Below, piece by piece: positions 34,623 to 43,459 of a DNA stretch of 64,000 nt. The notes beneath the pieces are model-generated. The model was not told the DNA's origin. It searched no databases and saw only the letters and a list, made by a program, of their open reading frames with translations. Positions within the stretch are counted from its first letter, which is position 1. Each line of letters begins with the position of its first letter. The translations under genes and the position numbers were made by a program. Origin of the DNA: Sporosarcina sp. ACRSM (GTDB lineage: Bacteria; Bacillota; Bacilli; Bacillales_A; Planococcaceae). The stretch is taken from contig NZ_JAKRNU010000002.1 in the NCBI RefSeq assembly GCF_022346545.1, positions 186,001 through 250,000 of the forward strand, written 5' to 3'.

Positions 34623-35033
34623 ATGTTGGATCACACGGACCAGCAAATCTTAGATGTGTTGTCTAAAAATAGCCGAATGACGATGAAAGAATTGGGTGAG
34701 AAGGTTCATTTGACTGGGCCAGCGGCTGCAACTAGAGTGATGAAATTGCTGGATAATGGAGTTATCACGGGGTGTAGCATTGAAGTCAACCAAGTCAAAA
34801 TGGGGTATTTTATACATGCTTTTATTAACGTCTATACAAAAAATTTGTACCATCAACCATATCTGTCGTTTATAAAAACACAAAATCAATATGTCATCAA
34901 TAATTATAAAATCAGCGGCGATAGTTGTTATCTTCTGGAAAGTAGATTTCCATCTAATGAAGTATTAGATGAATTTTTGTCGGAATTAAACAAACATGCA
35001 AACTACAAATTATCCATTGTTATCAGTAAATAA
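34623..35033 (+). CDS. Lrp/AsnC family regulator (module copy 2)
   Basis: The 136-residue protein matches the regulator at 18699 in length and most residues (MTMKELGEKVHLTGPAAATRVMKLLDNGVI; KISGDSCYLLESRFPSNEVLDEFL). The ATG at 34623 follows AAAGGATTTGATAGA, exactly as in copy 1; the frame is open further upstream but that part is non-coding in copy 1. It probably controls the divergent MBL gene. Confidence 0.9.
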   Translation: MLDHTDQQILDVLSKNSRMTMKELGEKVHLTGPAAATRVMKLLDNGVITGCSIEVNQVKMGYFIHAFINVYTKNLYHQPYLSFIKTQNQYVINNYKISGDSCYLLESRFPSNEVLDEFLSELNKHANYKLSIVISK

Positions 35034-35056
35034 CATAAGCTTTCTTGAAAACTAAA

Positions 35057-35090
35057 AAAACAAAGTGAAACCGGCAAAGCACTTTGTTTT
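35057..35090 (+). terminator. Terminator of Lrp/AsnC copy 2
   Basis: AACAAAGTG and CACTTTGTT form the stem, followed by TTTAG, about 25 bp after the stop codon. Confidence 0.75.
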
Positions 35091-35127
35091 AGCTATGTAT
35101 TTCACCTTAAAAAAGTAAGCGTCAAAT

Positions 35128-35160
35128 AAAAAAAGTGAAATTGAGCGAGCTCAATTTCAC
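35128..35160 (-). terminator. Terminator of the MFS/YesMN transcript
   Basis: GTGAAATTGAGC and GCTCAATTTCAC pair perfectly, followed on the minus strand by TTTTTTTATTTG, about 95 bp past the MFS stop codon. Confidence 0.85.
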
Positions 35161-35256
35161 TATTTCCTATATTGAGGTGGGTTTTGTCCCAGTCTCTTTT
35201 TGCTGTTTTTTCGATCTCTCTCTATCCAATACGCCGTCCCTACTTCAAATTAATCG

Positions 35257-36510
35257 TTAACTCCTTGTCATAATCCAATTGGTAATAAGAGCTATAGGGA
35301 AAAAGATGATTACTGAAAGATAAATGATTAGATTGAAGCCAATATACTCAAGTATAAAAGGTGAAAATGAACTTATAACAGCCCATCCTAACCAACAAGA
35401 CGCTGAATTTAAAGACGCAGCTGTACCACGTATACTCGTATGGAATTTTTCTGTAAACAGTCTCGGAATAATCCCCCATATACCAGCCCCGAAAAAATTC
35501 CATAAAAGGTATCCAGTTAAAAAGGAGGAAAATTCGTTCGAAAAATAGTTGATCCAAACAATCAGTACAGTACCCGTTGAGAGAAAAATAAGGTTTGTTT
35601 TACGGATGCCCAAGTAGCCCCCAAGCCATCCGCAGCAAATATACCCCAAAATACTAATGAGGCTTCCTAACACGGTGATATAAGTTGTCTGCATCAAGTC
35701 AAGTCCGAAGGCATCTCTCATCCAATAAGGGGCGAACCATATTAACAAACTATACGAAAATACGGCGGCGTTTATATATACCCAAACAAGTATACTATTC
35801 GATAAATTTTTTCCACTCAAAAGCTTACTGTAATTAGTTTTAAATACATTGACCTGGTTATTTACAAATTCCATAAAGTTTTTATTCGCTCGAAAATCTA
35901 GTGATATTGCTTGGCGTTTACGTTCTTTCTTAAACTGTTCTGATTCTTCGACAAATAGTCTAATTACAATAATTACAAATGCTGGTATTGTAGCAATAAA
36001 AAACGCGCTTCTCCAACCTAGATTTGGAATTGAATAGGATGTAATAATTCCGGCAAGCGCAGTGCCTGCCGGCCAACCTGCTGCCATTATCCCTAGCAAC
36101 CAACCACGATGTTTTTTAGGAACTGATTCAATTAGTATGGTAGCGCCTACTGCATACTCAGCGAAAGCACTTCCTGTAGCAATCAATCTAAAAATGACTA
36201 ATGAAGTAAAATTCCAAGCTAAACCGCTCAAAAAAGTTCCAACTGTTACAAGTACAAGAATCCATTGAAATATTATTTTCCGCCCCCAAAAATCCATTAA
36301 GGGACCGACAAATACGCTAAAAAAAATGGCTAAAAAAAAGCCGCCTCCGACAATAAAACCAAACGCTTGCAAATCAAAATCAAATCGTTCCATCAAATAA
36401 GGTCCCACAAAGAAAAATAATGATGCATCCATTGCCGATATCATCCACCCTAAAAAAGTAATGAATACCAAAAGTAGATGATATCGATTTAAACCTTGAG
36501 ACTCGTACAT
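35257..36510 (-). CDS. MFS transporter (metabolite/proton symporter type)
   Basis: The 417-residue protein has 12 membrane segments, with Asp in the first segment region (MISAMDASLFFFVGPYL), the loop motif GPLMDFWGRKIIF and a long central cytoplasmic loop rich in charged residues (ESEQFKKERKRQ). This pattern is that of sugar or aromatic/organic acid symporters. It starts 16 bp after the YesN-like regulator, so uptake of the signal of that two-component system is likely. The catabolic genes upstream hint at an amide or imide compound. Confidence 0.88.
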   Translation of the reverse strand: MYESQGLNRYHLLLVFITFLGWMISAMDASLFFFVGPYLMERFDFDLQAFGFIVGGGFFLAIFFSVFVGPLMDFWGRKIIFQWILVLVTVGTFLSGLAWNFTSLVIFRLIATGSAFAEYAVGATILIESVPKKHRGWLLGIMAAGWPAGTALAGIITSYSIPNLGWRSAFFIATIPAFVIIVIRLFVEESEQFKKERKRQAISLDFRANKNFMEFVNNQVNVFKTNYSKLLSGKNLSNSILVWVYINAAVFSYSLLIWFAPYWMRDAFGLDLMQTTYITVLGSLISILGYICCGWLGGYLGIRKTNLIFLSTGTVLIVWINYFSNEFSSFLTGYLLWNFFGAGIWGIIPRLFTEKFHTSIRGTAASLNSASCWLGWAVISSFSPFILEYIGFNLIIYLSVIIFFPIALITNWIMTRS

Positions 36511-36526
36511 AATTTCTCTCCCGTTT

Positions 36527-37597
36527 TTATTTGTATAATTCCCGGTAACGATTTGGGGTAAAGCCTGTTTCTTTTTTGAATACTTTTAAGAAATATTTTA
36601 CATCGTTATAACCAACTTCTACACTAACTTCATAAAGAGGCATATCTGAATTCAAAAGAAGGTCTTTAGCGGATTCAATCCTTTTTTGAGTTACGTGTGA
36701 TGTGAAATTTATGCCCGTTTCCTTTTTAATGATGAAGCTTAAATAGGCTGGTGAAAGATTAAGATGTTCTGCAATCTGGTCTAATGATAATGAAGAATTA
36801 TTGTAATGCATATCGATATACTCTTTCGCTTGTGAAATATAGTTTATTTTCGATGGGGTGAAGTTTTGAATAATCTCATCCACTAGTGGCTCAAAAGCCA
36901 GGTTATAAATCCCCCTGAGTTCTTCAAATGTATAAGCAGACTTAAATTTGTGAAGTAACATCAGCCGATTAGGCGATTTTAATTGTTCAGCAGTTAAATA
37001 TCTAGACAAGAACAAATATAATTGGAAATGAATAATCCTTTTTTGTTCTAAAGAATTATACTTTTCCAATATATCATCAATAATACTTTTAACAAATCCT
37101 TTATCTCCTTTTTGAAGTGCTTTTAAGATCAGCGTTTCTTCTTTTAAAGAAATACCAATATCGATGTCGATGTATTCTTGATTTTGGTAGTAATTCGTTT
37201 GAAATGCTTGCTCTGCTTCATGCAAAATCATCTTGATTGCTTTCGTTAATGATTTTTCCAATTCTTCCGGGTCAACCGGTTTCAATATATAATCTATGAC
37301 AGCATGTTGTATTGCCTTTTTTGCAAACTCAAAATCATCATAACCCGATATAATAATGATTTTCGGCAGTCGTCCAGTAATTTCCGAGATTTTATCTAAC
37401 ATGCCAAACCCATCAATCTTGGGCATTTTGATATCCGTAAGAATGATATCCGGTTTACATTCATCCATTAATTCGAGGGCTTCTTGTCCATTTCTTGCGC
37501 TCGCAACATGCTGAATATGTAACTCGTCCCAAGCCAACATTTTTTCTAATCCTTTTCGCATCCATACCTCATCTTCGATTATCATCATTCGAAACAT
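36527..37597 (-). CDS. AraC-type response regulator (YesN family)
   Basis: The 356-residue protein has a receiver domain (MIIEDEVWMRKGLEKML; phospho-acceptor Asp in IILTDIKMPKIDGFGML about residue 56; Lys in ILKPVDPEEL) and a C-terminal pair of AraC helix-turn-helix motifs (LSLDQIAEHLNLSPAYLSFIIKKETGINF; EVSVEVGYNDVKYFLKVFKKETGFTPNRYR). The ATG at 37597 follows GGAGGGGAAGTAC. It overlaps the kinase gene by 29 bp and precedes the MFS gene, its likely target. Confidence 0.93.
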   Translation of the reverse strand: MFRMMIIEDEVWMRKGLEKMLAWDELHIQHVASARNGQEALELMDECKPDIILTDIKMPKIDGFGMLDKISEITGRLPKIIIISGYDDFEFAKKAIQHAVIDYILKPVDPEELEKSLTKAIKMILHEAEQAFQTNYYQNQEYIDIDIGISLKEETLILKALQKGDKGFVKSIIDDILEKYNSLEQKRIIHFQLYLFLSRYLTAEQLKSPNRLMLLHKFKSAYTFEELRGIYNLAFEPLVDEIIQNFTPSKINYISQAKEYIDMHYNNSSLSLDQIAEHLNLSPAYLSFIIKKETGINFTSHVTQKRIESAKDLLLNSDMPLYEVSVEVGYNDVKYFLKVFKKETGFTPNRYRELYK

Positions 37598-39002
37598 GTA
37601 CTTCCCCTCCGTTCTGACTTTCAAAAGGTAAGGTAATCTTTACACAAAGACCTCTTGGTTGAACCGAATGAAAAGACAATCCATATACTTTTCCAAAGGC
37701 TAATTTGATGCGCGTATTTACATTTAATAGACCGATACCTTTGGATTGTTCATTATTCAATGAGGTATCAGCCTCGTTAAATAATGCATTCATTTCATCT
37801 AGTTGCTTTTGCTTCCATGATAGGCCGTTATCTTCAACGTCAATTATAATCGAATCGCCTTTTCTATATCCTACTATTCGGATTAAACCTTGCGCTTCTA
37901 GATGTTCGAAAGCGTGTTCAAAACAATTTTCGACGATTGGCTGAAGCATAAATTTAATCGTTTTACATTCTAATAACTCATCCTCAAATTTAATCTCTTT
38001 CCTAATCATTCCATCGAACCGAATCAGTTGAACCCGCAAATAATTTTTTACGTGCTCCAATTCCTCTTTTAAGAAAACATATTCCTTATCCTGAATTGTA
38101 TTGTAACGAAACATGTTAGAGAGAGACCTCGTCAATTCTGCAATAAGCGGTACTCTTTCAATTATAGCAATGGAATTGATGGTTCCGAGCGTGTTATAGA
38201 GAAAGTGCGGATTTATTTGTGATTGCAGAGCTAAAAACTGAGCTTTATTTGTTTTGATTTCAAGATGGTATCCTTTATCGATCTGGTCTTTTAGTTCTTG
38301 AAATACTTTATTTAACTGAATCGATATTTCCCATACCTCATCTTTCATCATCACTTCATCAGAGAGTGAGATATTTTTTTGCTTCATCTCTTTTGACAGC
38401 CTTCGAATCGGCCTCGTTAAATAGAAGGATATCAGAACAATCGAAAAAATACTGATAAAACTTACTATCACAAGAATAATGATCAATTCTTTAATGAAAA
38501 AGACCTTTTCAAGCACGTAGTTGGCTGGTGTAAGTAAAATATAATAAATATTCAATTCCTTATCGAGATAGTAAGAGACCAATACATCTTCATTGTTATT
38601 AGGCAATCTTAATTCACTCTTACTTTCTGAACTGGCACTGTGTTTTTCAATCTTTTCAATTAGCATATTGGAATCGATTTTGCTGTCCTTTGTAGAAAAT
38701 ACATTCCTACCTTCTCCATCAATCACATGGAAAGTTTGCTCTTCTGATTCTAATTTAAAATCAGTAAATAACCTTTCGAAAAATTCTTTCATACTATGGG
38801 CTGTTTCGAAATTCTCATGATAAGCAACACTGGAACCGCCTACCACTTTAAGGAAATGCAAATTAGAGTCGACAGTTTTATCATATAGTCTAGTAGCCCC
38901 AAGTTGGGAAATCAATATAATGATGATAATGATAGGTACAATTGTCATGAAAAAGTAGAGAATAATATATTTATACTTTAGACTGATAAACAAATACATC
39001 AT
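37569..39002 (-). CDS. YesM-type membrane sensor histidine kinase
   Basis: The protein (about 477 residues) has a membrane segment at the N-terminus, an extracellular sensing domain of about 170 residues, a second membrane segment, a HAMP linker (ISFYLTRPIRRLSKEM), and the His-kinase domain of the YesM type (ALQSQINPHFLYNTLGTINSI with the phospho-His; PIVENCFEHAFEH; GIGLLNVNTRIKLAFG). The frame extends upstream into a terminator, so the start must be near 39023-38993; I give the ATG at 39002. It partners the YesN-like regulator. Confidence 0.9.
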   Translation of the reverse strand: MMYLFISLKYKYIILYFFMTIVPIIIIIILISQLGATRLYDKTVDSNLHFLKVVGGSSVAYHENFETAHSMKEFFERLFTDFKLESEEQTFHVIDGEGRNVFSTKDSKIDSNMLIEKIEKHSASSESKSELRLPNNNEDVLVSYYLDKELNIYYILLTPANYVLEKVFFIKELIIILVIVSFISIFSIVLISFYLTRPIRRLSKEMKQKNISLSDEVMMKDEVWEISIQLNKVFQELKDQIDKGYHLEIKTNKAQFLALQSQINPHFLYNTLGTINSIAIIERVPLIAELTRSLSNMFRYNTIQDKEYVFLKEELEHVKNYLRVQLIRFDGMIRKEIKFEDELLECKTIKFMLQPIVENCFEHAFEHLEAQGLIRIVGYRKGDSIIIDVEDNGLSWKQKQLDEMNALFNEADTSLNNEQSKGIGLLNVNTRIKLAFGKVYGLSFHSVQPRGLCVKITLPFESQNGGEVHVSNDDNRR

Positions 39003-39030
39003 TCCTTTCTTTGCGTTCTGCATAAATAAT

Positions 39031-39075
39031 AACAAAAACCTGCTGGCAATACTTGTGGTCAGCAGGTTTTTGTTA
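39031..39075. terminator. Strong terminator between the SDR gene and the YesM gene
   Basis: AACAAAAACCTGCTG and CAGCAGGTTTTTGTT form a 15-bp stem abutting the SDR stop codon, with T-runs on both strands. It makes the SDR the end of one transcript and means the kinase needs its own promoter or read-through. Confidence 0.9.
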
Positions 39076-39798
39076 TTATTTAGCTGTAAATCCACCATCT
39101 ACAACAAATTCTGAGCCCGTTGTGAATGTTGATTCATCTGAGATGAGATGTAAGATTAAGTATGAAACTTCTTCAGGTTCTGCGATTCGTCCTAAAGGAG
39201 TTGCTGTTATAACCTCATCGAATAGTTTTATGTTTGTACTGATTACACCCGGATGTACGGAATTCACTCGTATATTATACTTAGCAAGCTCCAAGGCAGC
39301 CGTTTTAGTCATTCCAGTGACGGCAAATTTTGTTGCACTATAAGAAATATCATTGGCAGTTCCAACTAGACCTGAAGTTGAGGAAATATTCACGATGGAA
39401 CCGCCGTTCGTTTTTTTCATCGATTTTAATACCGTTTGCATCCCTTTAAAAACGCTATATTGATTAATGGCAATAACCCTGTTGAAATCTTCATCGTTCA
39501 ATTCTTCCAAAGGTCCAAGTGGTCCCACTATTCCAGCGTTATTTACAAGTCCGGTAATTGGTCCAAATGCTTTCTCCGCCTGATCAATCACAATTTGCCA
39601 ATCATCTTTATTCGCTACATCATGTTTAACAAAGAGTGCGTTTTCACCAAGTTCCTCTGCCACTTTTTGACCTTTTTCTTCATTAATATCAGTTAATACA
39701 ACCTGTGCCCCTTCTTTTACAAATAGCCTTGCATGGGCTTCCCCCATTCCGCTAGCTGCTCCAGTTATAACGACTACTTTCCCTGTTAACCTGCTCAT
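39076..39798 (-). CDS. Short-chain dehydrogenase/reductase
   Basis: A 240-residue classical SDR: NAD(P) loop VVITGAASGMGEAHARLF (GxxxGxG), NNAG in VNNAGIVGPLG, catalytic Ser in NISSTSGLVG, YxxxK as YSATKFAVTG, and PGVISTNI. Asp at the end of the second strand (VLTDINEEKG) favours NAD over NADP. The ATG at 39798 follows GGAGG at the right spacing. It is the last gene of the deacetylase-nitrilase-SDR set; substrate unknown. Confidence 0.92.
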   Translation of the reverse strand: MSRLTGKVVVITGAASGMGEAHARLFVKEGAQVVLTDINEEKGQKVAEELGENALFVKHDVANKDDWQIVIDQAEKAFGPITGLVNNAGIVGPLGPLEELNDEDFNRVIAINQYSVFKGMQTVLKSMKKTNGGSIVNISSTSGLVGTANDISYSATKFAVTGMTKTAALELAKYNIRVNSVHPGVISTNIKLFDEVITATPLGRIAEPEEVSYLILHLISDESTFTTGSEFVVDGGFTAK

Positions 39799-39836
39799 TA
39801 TGTATTCCTCCATTGTTAAACGTCTTGCTGATTTAT

Positions 39837-39882
39837 GAGGTAACACCACACTTATCTCGCCTACCTAAGAACGGGTTACCTC
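39837..39882. repeat. Inverted repeat in the nitrilase-SDR gap
   Basis: GAGGTAAC and GTTACCTC enclose 30 bases in the 121-bp gap between two co-directional genes. There is no T-run, so it is not an ordinary terminator; it may be an operator or a structured mRNA segment. Confidence 0.4.
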
Positions 39883-39919
39883 AATGGACTTGATTCGATA
39901 TTTATAAGCGCTTACAAAT

Positions 39920-40819
39920 TTATTTTGTTAAAAGACTTCTTTCATGCATCGATTTATAAGGCTCATATTTCGTGTAAACATCCTCACGACGTGTTCGATC
40001 ATAAAAAGTTGTTGCAGCACCGGTTTTTCGATTTTCATAAATTTCATCAATATCTACAACTCCGGTTACGACGGTGTGTGTATTTGTTTCCGATTCCGCT
40101 ACAACACCGTTTGGTGACCAAGCGAGATCACATGGACTTAGAATGGACGAGCGGCCGTATCCCTTTGGAAGAGGTTCTCCAGGATCACCAACAGTAGGAC
40201 AATGAACAACGTACACCTGATTTTCAATAGCTCTAGCCTGTGCACAATGACGTACACGCCAAAATCCGGCTTCAGTGAACGTGTATGAAGGGGCAAAGAT
40301 AATTTCGGCTCCCTTTACACTGAGTATCCTTGAAATTTCCGGTATTTCAGATTCATAACAAACCGCTAACCCGATTTTGGCTGGACCGATAGAATATACT
40401 TCTAGACTGTCGCCTTCAGCCGTTTCCCAATTGGATTCCGCAGGAAAAATATGCGTTTTTTTGTGTTCGACGTATGTTCCGTCTTTATCAAAAATATAAG
40501 CAATATTGAAGTATTTATCCTCCCTACCCACTATATGTGAACCTGCAAGAATAACCTGTTTCCGTTCTTTCGCAATATTACTAAAGAGTTCTATATATTG
40601 TGGTGTATATTCATCGATTTTTGTCAAATCAGTAGCAGTCAATGAATCTGCGTCCGGAAAACTCGCCAATAAACCGACCGTGAATAATTCAGGGAAAAGA
40701 ACATAATCCGAGTCTGTTGGCACTTGACTAATTAGTTCTTCCACCTGTCTTTGAAATACTTCAAATGAAGATACTTTTTCTACACGAAATTGACAAGCCG
40801 TTATTTTCACTTTTTTCAA
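39920..40819 (-). CDS. Carbon-nitrogen hydrolase (nitrilase superfamily)
   Basis: The 299-residue protein shows the Glu-Lys-Cys triad of the superfamily: Glu in VLFPELFTVG (about residue 43), Lys in HKKTHIFPAE (about 120) and Cys in IGLAVCYESEIPE (about 156). Members hydrolyse amides, carbamoyl compounds or nitriles. A TTG start at 40819 fits GGGAGG 7 bp upstream. It lies 41 bp after the deacetylase-like gene, so sequential action on a ring-opened amide is plausible. Confidence 0.9.
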   Translation of the reverse strand: MKKVKITACQFRVEKVSSFEVFQRQVEELISQVPTDSDYVLFPELFTVGLLASFPDADSLTATDLTKIDEYTPQYIELFSNIAKERKQVILAGSHIVGREDKYFNIAYIFDKDGTYVEHKKTHIFPAESNWETAEGDSLEVYSIGPAKIGLAVCYESEIPEISRILSVKGAEIIFAPSYTFTEAGFWRVRHCAQARAIENQVYVVHCPTVGDPGEPLPKGYGRSSILSPCDLAWSPNGVVAESETNTHTVVTGVVDIDEIYENRKTGAATTFYDRTRREDVYTKYEPYKSMHERSLLTK

Positions 40820-40860
40820 TTGAATTCCTCCCACATAGTATTATCTTTCCCGTATCCGAC

Positions 40861-41715
40861 TTACTCGTCAGATTCTTCATAAGCGTCATAGATTTCACCT
40901 AGTGTTGCAAACCATGCGCCATTCGCTTCCATGTACTGAATTAACTTTTCCAACATTTGAATCGTATGTGCACGACCAATTGTTTGAGGATGCGTTGTTA
41001 ACACATAACATGCGCCTTCCTCATTATTACGGGCATAATCAAAAATGGAAGCCCAGCGATTAAAAATATCCTCTACTGGTCTCATCCCTTCTTGTCCTCC
41101 AGTAATATACTCCATCTGTGGAAAATCATCCAAATACCAAGAAACGGGTATTTCTAAAATGCTGGAAGGTGGTCCGAATACATTCGCTCGATCTGAATGA
41201 ACTTCAACTGGGCGAGGTCGATACGGATGAAGATCATTGCCCATTAAGCTACTATCATATTTAAATCCGTATTTTTCAAGAATAGTAAGTGTGTTTGGGC
41301 TAAAATCCCAATACGGTGAGCGATATCCGCGTGGTTTCACGCCAATTTTGGCAAGGGATTCAAGTCCCATTTGCATGACTCTTTCTTCTTCCTCATAGGT
41401 CATATTTGTCGGATTTTCATGTACATACCCGTGGTGAGCCACTTCATGTCCGGCCGCTACAACTTCTTTACAGATGTCTGTAAACGTATCCACTGTATGT
41501 CCGGGAATACACCATGTTGTTTTGATATCATACTTTTCGGTTAGTTTCAGCAATCGAGGTGCAGCAACTTCTGCTCCAAACTCGCCTCTAGCCATGTAAG
41601 CAGGAGATGTTAGATTGAATGAGCCATCCCAAATTGATTGTGCATCGAAATCGAAACCAATATTTACTGCAACCGTTTTCCCTTTTGGAAGTCTGACTTT
41701 TCCACTTTTCTGCAT
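40861..41715 (-). CDS. Polysaccharide-deacetylase-fold hydrolase (PuuE/imidase-like)
   Basis: The 284-residue protein has the NodB fold with Asp-x-Asp in VNIGFDFDAQSIW, the metal-binding H-x3-H in EVAHHGYVHENP and RSPYWDFSPNTL. It has no signal peptide, and the layout matches cytoplasmic members that open cyclic amides or imides (allantoinase PuuE, cyclic imidases) and not cell-wall deacetylases. The ATG at 41715 follows GGGGGAATAGAA. It is first in the set with the nitrilase and SDR genes. Confidence 0.85.
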   Translation of the reverse strand: MQKSGKVRLPKGKTVAVNIGFDFDAQSIWDGSFNLTSPAYMARGEFGAEVAAPRLLKLTEKYDIKTTWCIPGHTVDTFTDICKEVVAAGHEVAHHGYVHENPTNMTYEEEERVMQMGLESLAKIGVKPRGYRSPYWDFSPNTLTILEKYGFKYDSSLMGNDLHPYRPRPVEVHSDRANVFGPPSSILEIPVSWYLDDFPQMEYITGGQEGMRPVEDIFNRWASIFDYARNNEEGACYVLTTHPQTIGRAHTIQMLEKLIQYMEANGAWFATLGEIYDAYEESDE

Positions 41716-41939
41716 TTCTATTCCCCCTAAAATAGTATTCAATTTTAGTACATATATAAATCAATTCATATTCTCAACAAACACGACAACATTTTGCCGT
41801 TTTACGAAAGTAGTGACGAATAATAATGTCAAAAAAGTCAATCTGATTTATATAACTTAACTTTAAATAATCTTCGGACATTTGAATACTCTAAAAATTA
41901 TATACGGGTGGAATTTTTCAATGCTATAAGGAAGTCAAA

Positions 41940-41985
41940 TAAAAAAGTAACCATTTAAACGTTTAATCTGTTTAGACGGTTACCT
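41940..41985 (-). terminator. Terminator of the third Lrp/AsnC gene
   Basis: GTAACC...TAAAC and GTTTA...GGTTAC arms pair around a short loop and are followed on the minus strand by TTTTTTATTTG. The rest of 41716-41939 is AT-rich and probably carries the deacetylase promoter, which I cannot place. Confidence 0.75.
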
Positions 41986-42019
41986 TTTATAAGTATTTCC
42001 TAAGCATAAAGGATCTCTA

Positions 42020-42463
42020 TCATAGAGTGGTAGATAATGGATTGCGTTTTTTAATCTCTTTTATCGATAAATGTACAGTATAATTCCCATATTCGAGTAT
42101 TTTATCCAGAAAAAGATTCAATTGCTCTTGAGAATCAACTATTATTTTTAGATGATAACAGCCTTCTCCCGATACACGATGAACTTCCACTACCTCATTT
42201 CGATCATTCATTAACCGTATAAACGAATCATGGTTTGCTGTTTTCATATAAATGATGATAAACGCTGTATAGGAAAGTCCTAATTTCATTTCATCGACGA
42301 TTAGAGAATAGGCTTTAATGACACCGTTATCCTCAAGTTTTTTTATACGATTTCCTACCGCCTGTCCCGTCATATGAATTTGTTCACCTAAGTCTTTCCA
42401 TTGTATGCGCGAATTTTCGGAAAGCAACCGAAGTATTTGAAAATCAACATTATCAAGTTCCAT
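42020..42463 (-). CDS. Lrp/AsnC family regulator (third, distinct)
   Basis: The 147-residue protein has the Lrp helix-turn-helix (LDNVDFQILRLLSENSRIQWKDLGEQIHMTGQAVGNRIKKLEDNGVI) and effector domain, but is clearly more distant from the 18699 and 34623 pair. It is divergent from the cysteine hydrolase gene at 42585, 121 bp apart, and flanks the deacetylase-nitrilase-SDR set. It could sense the amino-acid-like product of that pathway. Confidence 0.9.
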   Translation of the reverse strand: MELDNVDFQILRLLSENSRIQWKDLGEQIHMTGQAVGNRIKKLEDNGVIKAYSLIVDEMKLGLSYTAFIIIYMKTANHDSFIRLMNDRNEVVEVHRVSGEGCYHLKIIVDSQEQLNLFLDKILEYGNYTVHLSIKEIKKRNPLSTTL

Positions 42464-42584
42464 AATACATTCCTTTCACCGTGAAACTGTTTTATCTGAA
42501 AGTGTTTCATCAACTTATCGATAAAATACCACATACGGTATATGATTGTAATGTAGCAAAATACTTTAAACGAGGTGGAGAATT

Positions 42585-43136
42585 ATGAGCACAGCTCTAA
42601 TTATTGTAGATATTCAAAACGACTATTTCCAAAACGGAAGAATGGAATTAGTGAATCCAGACCAAGCAGCTGCGAATGCTGCTAAAGTACTTGAACATTT
42701 TAGAAAGAACAAAAATGAGAACATTTTTCACGTTCAGCATATCGCAGCTGATCCATCATTGGGCTTCTTCCTTCCGGATACAGAGGGTGCTGAAATACAT
42801 GAAACAGTTCAACCTTTGGAAAACGAACACCTAATCGTCAAAAACTTCCCTAACAGCTATTTAAAAACTGATTTGGAAAGCAAATTAAGAGAGAATGGCG
42901 TAACCAAAGTAGTCGTCGTAGGCATGATGACGCATATGTGTATCGATGCAACTGTCAGAGCGTCTGTAGATTTAGGCTTTGAAACGACACTTATCGAAGA
43001 TGCATGTGCTACGCGCGACATGGCTTATGAAGGTAAAACCGTTCCAGCTGAACAAGTCCATGTTGCATTTGTCAGCGCTGTTGGAAGTATGTATTGCGAT
43101 GTAAAATCGACTGCAGATTTCCTGCAACAAAACTAA
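42585..43136 (+). CDS. Isochorismatase-family cysteine hydrolase
   Basis: The 183-residue protein has Asp in ALIIVDIQNDYF (residue 9), Lys in VKNFPNSYLKTDLE and Cys in VVGMMTHMCIDATVRAS (about 119), the amidase triad of this family. Candidates are maleamate, ureido or nicotinamide-type amidases; the genomic setting near an imidase-like and a nitrilase-like enzyme favours a linear amide. AGGTGGAGAATT precedes the ATG. It differs clearly from the PncA at 25550. Confidence 0.9.
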   Translation: MSTALIIVDIQNDYFQNGRMELVNPDQAAANAAKVLEHFRKNKNENIFHVQHIAADPSLGFFLPDTEGAEIHETVQPLENEHLIVKNFPNSYLKTDLESKLRENGVTKVVVVGMMTHMCIDATVRASVDLGFETTLIEDACATRDMAYEGKTVPAEQVHVAFVSAVGSMYCDVKSTADFLQQN

Positions 43137-43156
43137 CACAGTGTTAAACAGCAAAT

Positions 43157-43349
43157 CAATCACGCCTCGGCGTGATTGCGTCCAGATTTTGAATTGCGCT
43201 TGCGCAATTAACTCCTTTCAAAATCTGTGACATCCGCCGGAGGCTTAACTTGAATCAGCAGGGAGTTTGAACTCCCTCTGATTGAAACGCTTTCCGGCAT
43301 TCATCCCGCCCCTTATGGAAGTGGAAGTCTTCTGCTGAGTCAAGTTAAA
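43157..43349. repeat. Intergenic repeat copy R5 (complete, sequence-diverged)
   Basis: Same architecture as R3: hairpin CAATCACGCCTCGGCGTGATTG, stem CAGATTTTGAA...TTCAAAATCTG with inner GAATTGCGC/GCGCAATT, core GTGACATCCGCCGGAGGC, arm TTAACTTGAATCAGC, hairpin GGGAGTTTGAACTCCC, and closing arm GCTGAGTCAAGTTAA. Both arms differ from R3, yet still pair with each other. Confidence 0.85.
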
Positions 43350-43395
43350 GTAAAAGGCATTTGGGAACGAGCTTATTCTCAAATGCCTTTTACTT
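43348..43395. terminator. Bidirectional terminator between convergent genes
   Basis: AAGTAAAAGGCATTTG and CAAATGCCTTTTACTT form a 16-bp stem with A-rich and T-rich flanks, between the cysteine hydrolase (+) and carbonic anhydrase (-). Confidence 0.85.
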
Positions 43396-43459
43396 ATCTC
43401 GTTATTCGGATACAATATCGGATAATAGCCGGATAATGCTAATTCCTTTTTTAATGTGA

